DNA from: Candidatus Symbiothrix dinenymphae
GTDB taxonomy: Bacteria; Bacteroidota; Bacteroidia; Bacteroidales; Azobacteroidaceae
Assembly: GCA_001417715.1 (NCBI GenBank)
Contig: BBRT01000171.1
Coordinates: 1-42,738, forward strand
Direction: 5' to 3'
DNA length: 42,738 nucleotides
The translations under genes were made by a program, and so were the position numbers. The notes beneath the pieces are model-generated. The model was given only the letters and a program-made list of their open reading frames with translations. It did not search any database and was not told the origin of the DNA. Positions 40,592 through 42,738 of this stretch are shown here, piece by piece. Position 1 is the first letter of the stretch. Each line of letters begins with the position of its first letter.

Positions 40592-40752
40592 CGTAATACT
40601 GCCCTCATGTCTAATATTTTACCCTCATTATAGTCCATTGATAGCCAATATTTGGCGAATGGCGATAAAGGTCTTCCTTCCTTTATCATTCTTTGAATGA
40701 CTGCTTCTGCAGCGCATACTTTTTTCACACGTTTTTTTACTGTTGTTTCCAT
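40588..40752 (-). CDS. Putative antitoxin of the PIN/GH2 chimera
   Basis: The 54-residue protein (METTVKKRVKKVCAAEAVIQ, then MIKEGRPLSPFAKYWLSMDY, ending DMRAVLR) precedes and overlaps the PIN gene by ATGA. Two starts are possible: ATG 40779, only four bases after the -7 box (40791-40784), and ATG 40752, which leaves a ~27-nt leader and is preferred. The longer frame starting at 40914 lies mostly upstream of the promoter. Confidence 0.65.
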   Translation of the reverse strand: METTVKKRVKKVCAAEAVIQRMIKEGRPLSPFAKYWLSMDYNEGKILDMRAVLR

Positions 40753-40791
40753 ATTTTTGTTTGTTTTAAATTGTTTCATATCGCAAAGGTA

Positions 40792-41164
40792 ATGCAAATT
40801 TTTGAATTGGCAAATGTTTTGGCATATATTTTCAAAAATTTGCCCGATTGTTGGCGGCAGATGATGAATGGTGGTGGGCTGGGGATATGGGGGGCTTTCA
40901 GCCCGTGTTATCATCTTCCAAACACGACTGGCGCACCCTCATTATCTGGGCAAATTCGTTTATTACCATCAGGGCAGACACGCAGGGAGAGCACCTACGG
41001 GTGCGCCCTTTTTGCGTGCTGTGTTGGTTTCCGTAAATTTGATTAAAACAAAAGCCGTTCGAAAGTTTGTGCTCTCGGGCGGCTCTTGCAGCTCGTATAT
41101 GCAAGGCTGGAGCCTTGCGCCTAACTCCGGGCGCCACGCGGACGCTACGCCGAACAAGGGGGCA
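40792..41164. repeat. Intergenic palindrome-rich region
   Basis: There is no gene. GGGGGGCTTTCAGCCCG (40893-40909) is a family-2 fragment. CCTACGGGTGCGCCCTTTTT near 40995 and CAAGGCTGGAGCCTTG (41101-41116) are further palindromes. A terminator lies at 41048-41088. Confidence 0.55.
41048..41088 (-). terminator. Terminator of the copy-C cassette
   Basis: Minus strand GAGCCGCCCGAGAG cacaaa CTTTCGAACGGCTT followed by TTGTTTT. It resembles the hairpin after the solitary lipoprotein (29552-29590) in stem and loop. Confidence 0.7.
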
Positions 41165-41482
41165 TCATAGTGGGGACACCACCTCCGCAACTTCTACCCT
41201 TGCTTCCTTTTGTTCTAATTCATTTTTTACCGCTTCAGGGGATACAAGTTTTTCTACGTTAGCGCAAATCCGTTTTTGATATTCCCACATGTCAAGAAGA
41301 ATACATATAGGACCAAGTACAATTATATCAACAACAAATCCGGCAAGTGCACCAAGTATAATACTCCATTCCCCATAGAGGGGATAACTTACTTTATAAC
41401 CTATAACAGAACCTGCTATAATAACAGCTACAAGCACAAACTCTAAACAAACTGAAAGACAAGATACAATAATTGTTTTCAT
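41165..41482 (-). CDS. Small two-pass membrane protein downstream of RNA copy C
   Basis: The 105-residue protein has two hydrophobic segments (CLEFVLVAVIIAGSVIGY and IILGALAGFVVDIIVLGPI) and a charged C-terminal tail rich in E and K. I do not recognise a family. It is the only gene behind the third structured RNA, which ends ~70 bases upstream, and is closed by a terminator related to the one after the copy-B cassette. Confidence 0.75.
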   Translation of the reverse strand: MKTIIVSCLSVCLEFVLVAVIIAGSVIGYKVSYPLYGEWSIILGALAGFVVDIIVLGPICILLDMWEYQKRICANVEKLVSPEAVKNELEQKEARVEVAEVVSPL

Positions 41483-41553
41483 TCTTTTAATTACTTTACG
41501 TCCGTTCCTTATGCGGACAATTATTAAAACTTATTTTTTGCTCTTTTATTTTC

Positions 41554-41927
41554 GATAGCTTCGCAAAACTTTCCTATCTTTTTTGCCCCAAGTAGAACTT
41601 CTACCATACACACATAAAAAAAGCGCGGACAAAACTCGTGTTTTATCGGTACTTGAGGTTCTCGACTACCTGATTTCCAAATAAATGAATTTCATTCACG
41701 CCGAAGCGTGAACGTCAGTCACTTTCTTTTTGGAAATCTTTTGAAATTGTCGAGATTTCAAGTACCAAAATTAAGATAAACGCCTTTTTCTACTAAAATG
41801 TGCGTACTACCACTGTCATGTCATCATAATCTCCTATTGTTTAAGCTGTTATCACTCGTATTCGCTCATTCATTCGAGCCAATATCGTCTGATATTTACT
41901 TAATTCATAACTATTAGTGTAAATATC
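41554..41927 (-). ncRNA. Large structured leader RNA, copy C
   Basis: The minus strand keeps the fold with different bases. Pairs are GGTACTTGA (41656-41648 complement) with TCAAGTACC (41766-41758), CTCGAC with GTCGAG (41754-41749 and 41666-41661), GATTTCCAA with TTGGAAATC (41738-41730 and 41680-41672), and an apical CACGC ttcg GCGTG. The closing helix pairs TACGCACAT with ATGTGTGTA over nine positions. The 5' hairpin is GATATTTAC..GTAAATATC. The mini-ORF is ATG ATG ACA TGA (41827-41816) behind AGGAG. 3' hairpins are GTAGAA/TTCTAC and GATAG/CTATC. Confidence 0.75.
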
Positions 41928-41932
41928 GGCGG

Positions 41933-41940
41933 CAAAGGTA
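41933..41940 (-). promoter_or_regulatory. -7 promoter box of structured RNA copy C
   Basis: TACCTTTG on the minus strand, followed by CCGCCGATATTTACAC. Confidence 0.65.
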
Positions 41941-41973
41941 AGGATTTTTTTTTAATTGCAGGCAGCATTTTGA

Positions 41974-42738
41974 TTACACCTCCAACGCCCCAACCAACTC
42001 CTGCACCGATTGAAAGCCGTGCCCATCCAAATAAGCATTGATGCCATCCACCACTTTCACCGAAATAGCAGGGTCAATGAAATTGTAAGTGCCTATCTGA
42101 ATGGCTGTTGCGCCTGCAAGTATAAATTCTACTGCATCTTGCCAGTTGGAAATGCCGCCCATGCCGATGACGGGGATTTTGACTGCTTTGTGGGTTTGGT
42201 ACACCATCCGCAGGGCTACGGGCTTGACACATGGTCCCGAAAGTCCGCCCGTGACGGTGGATAACAGCAGCTTGCGGCGTTCCACATCGATTGCCATTCC
42301 CAGTAAAGTATTGATTAAAGAAACGGCATCAGCTCCCTCTGTTTCAACGGCTTGCGCAATTTCGGCGCTGTTCGTCACATTGGGTGATAGTTTCACAATC
42401 AACGTTTTGTGATAGACTTTCCGAACTGCCCGCACCACTTCGGCGGCACTTTGGCAGTTCGTTCCAAACGCCATGCCGCCCTGTTTGACGTTTGGGCAGG
42501 ATATATTCAGTTCAATGGCGGGGATGCGCTCCAGCGCATTGATTTTTTCTGCGCAGGCAACGTAATCTGCCACCGTTGAGCCGCTCACATTCACCATCAC
42601 GTTGGTGTCGATGTCCTTGATGTCGGGGTAGATGTAATTGATGAAATAATCCACGCCTTTGTTCTGCAAGCCCACCGCGTTCAACATTCCCGATGGCGTT
42701 TCTGCCATACGCGGATAGTCGTTGCCCTCGCGGGGTAC
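41974..42738 (-). CDS. pyrD: Dihydroorotate dehydrogenase, catalytic subunit (5' partial)
   Basis: PyrD oxidises dihydroorotate to orotate in pyrimidine synthesis. The frame runs off the right edge (reading [20 protein letters not shown]); about 50 N-terminal residues are outside. Features of the class 1 enzyme, probably 1B, are [14 protein letters not shown] with the catalytic cysteine, [19 protein letters not shown] and [21 protein letters not shown] class 1B enzyme would need PyrK, which is not in the window. pyrB and pyrI lie 39 kb away. Confidence 0.95.
   Translation of the reverse strand, partial: VPREGNDYPRMAETPSGMLNAVGLQNKGVDYFINYIYPDIKDIDTNVMVNVSGSTVADYVACAEKINALERIPAIELNISCPNVKQGGMAFGTNCQSAAEVVRAVRKVYHKTLIVKLSPNVTNSAEIAQAVETEGADAVSLINTLLGMAIDVERRKLLLSTVTGGLSGPCVKPVALRMVYQTHKAVKIPVIGMGGISNWQDAVEFILAGATAIQIGTYNFIDPAISVKVVDGINAYLDGHGFQSVQELVGALEV

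Noticed and set aside
1614..42738. A pyrimidine operon including pyrD.
   Set aside because: pyrB/pyrI and pyrD lie at opposite ends on opposite strands, 39 kb apart, so they are not co-transcribed.

Overview
The window reads as a chromosomal segment of a Bacteroidales-type Bacteroidetes. Promoters carry the phylum's -7 box (TAnnTTTG, most often TACCTTTGC) just upstream of genes. The gene families fit too: PyrB/PyrI, a TrpB2-type tryptophan synthase, a TonB-dependent receptor with an N-terminal CarboxypepD_reg-like domain, DUF4491, DUF4160/DUF2442, a radical SAM/lipoprotein pair and lipoproteins with acidic residues after the lipid cysteine. I do not assign a genus. No rRNA or CRISPR array is present; there is one tRNA (Gly, CCC).

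Layout. 1-1.2 kb: partial transposase read through a probable -1 slippage site. 1.3-3.7 kb: palindromic element, tRNA-Gly, pyrB-pyrI, flavin reductase. 3.7-13.6 kb: accessory region with an FkbM methyltransferase cassette, an rSAM/lipoprotein pair, a VapBC-like pair, and a second cassette made of a ~400-nt structured leader RNA and seven tandem paralogous surface lipoproteins. 13.7-24.6 kb: HEPN/MNT pair, SNF2 helicase, glyA, DUF4491, acyltransferase, DUF7033-type deacetylase-like protein, ruvB, GNAT. 24.6-32 kb: second HEPN/MNT pair, HicAB, TonB receptor, DUF2442/DUF4160, a solitary lipoprotein paralogue behind a second copy of the structured RNA, PIN module. 32-39.8 kb: trpB2, GyrI-like proteins, methyltransferase, DJ-1/PfpI, dinD, YoaP-type acetyltransferase, decayed VapBC, DUF1801/DUF1905. 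39.9-42.7 kb: beta-galactosidase remnant fused into a PIN toxin gene, a small membrane protein behind a third copy of the structured RNA, and partial pyrD.

The most interesting feature is the leader RNA (7408-7814 +, 30578-30981 -, 41554-41927 -). Its three copies keep the same rod-like fold while the paired bases differ on both sides of several helices. Each copy has its own -7 promoter, carries a 3-codon start-stop ORF behind a Shine-Dalgarno-like purine run (unusual in this phylum), and precedes genes for surface lipoproteins or a small membrane protein. A 5' fragment of the leader also precedes the FkbM gene, and the FkbM and lipoprotein cassettes share both 5' and 3' flanks although their cargo differs.

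A second theme is palindromic repeats that have entered coding sequence without breaking frame (SNF2 helicase, DUF7033-type protein, the pyrB stop codon), resembling protein-coding palindromic elements known from Rickettsia. A third is the density of toxin-antitoxin modules in all stages of decay. All homology calls are from reading motifs; no database search was run.
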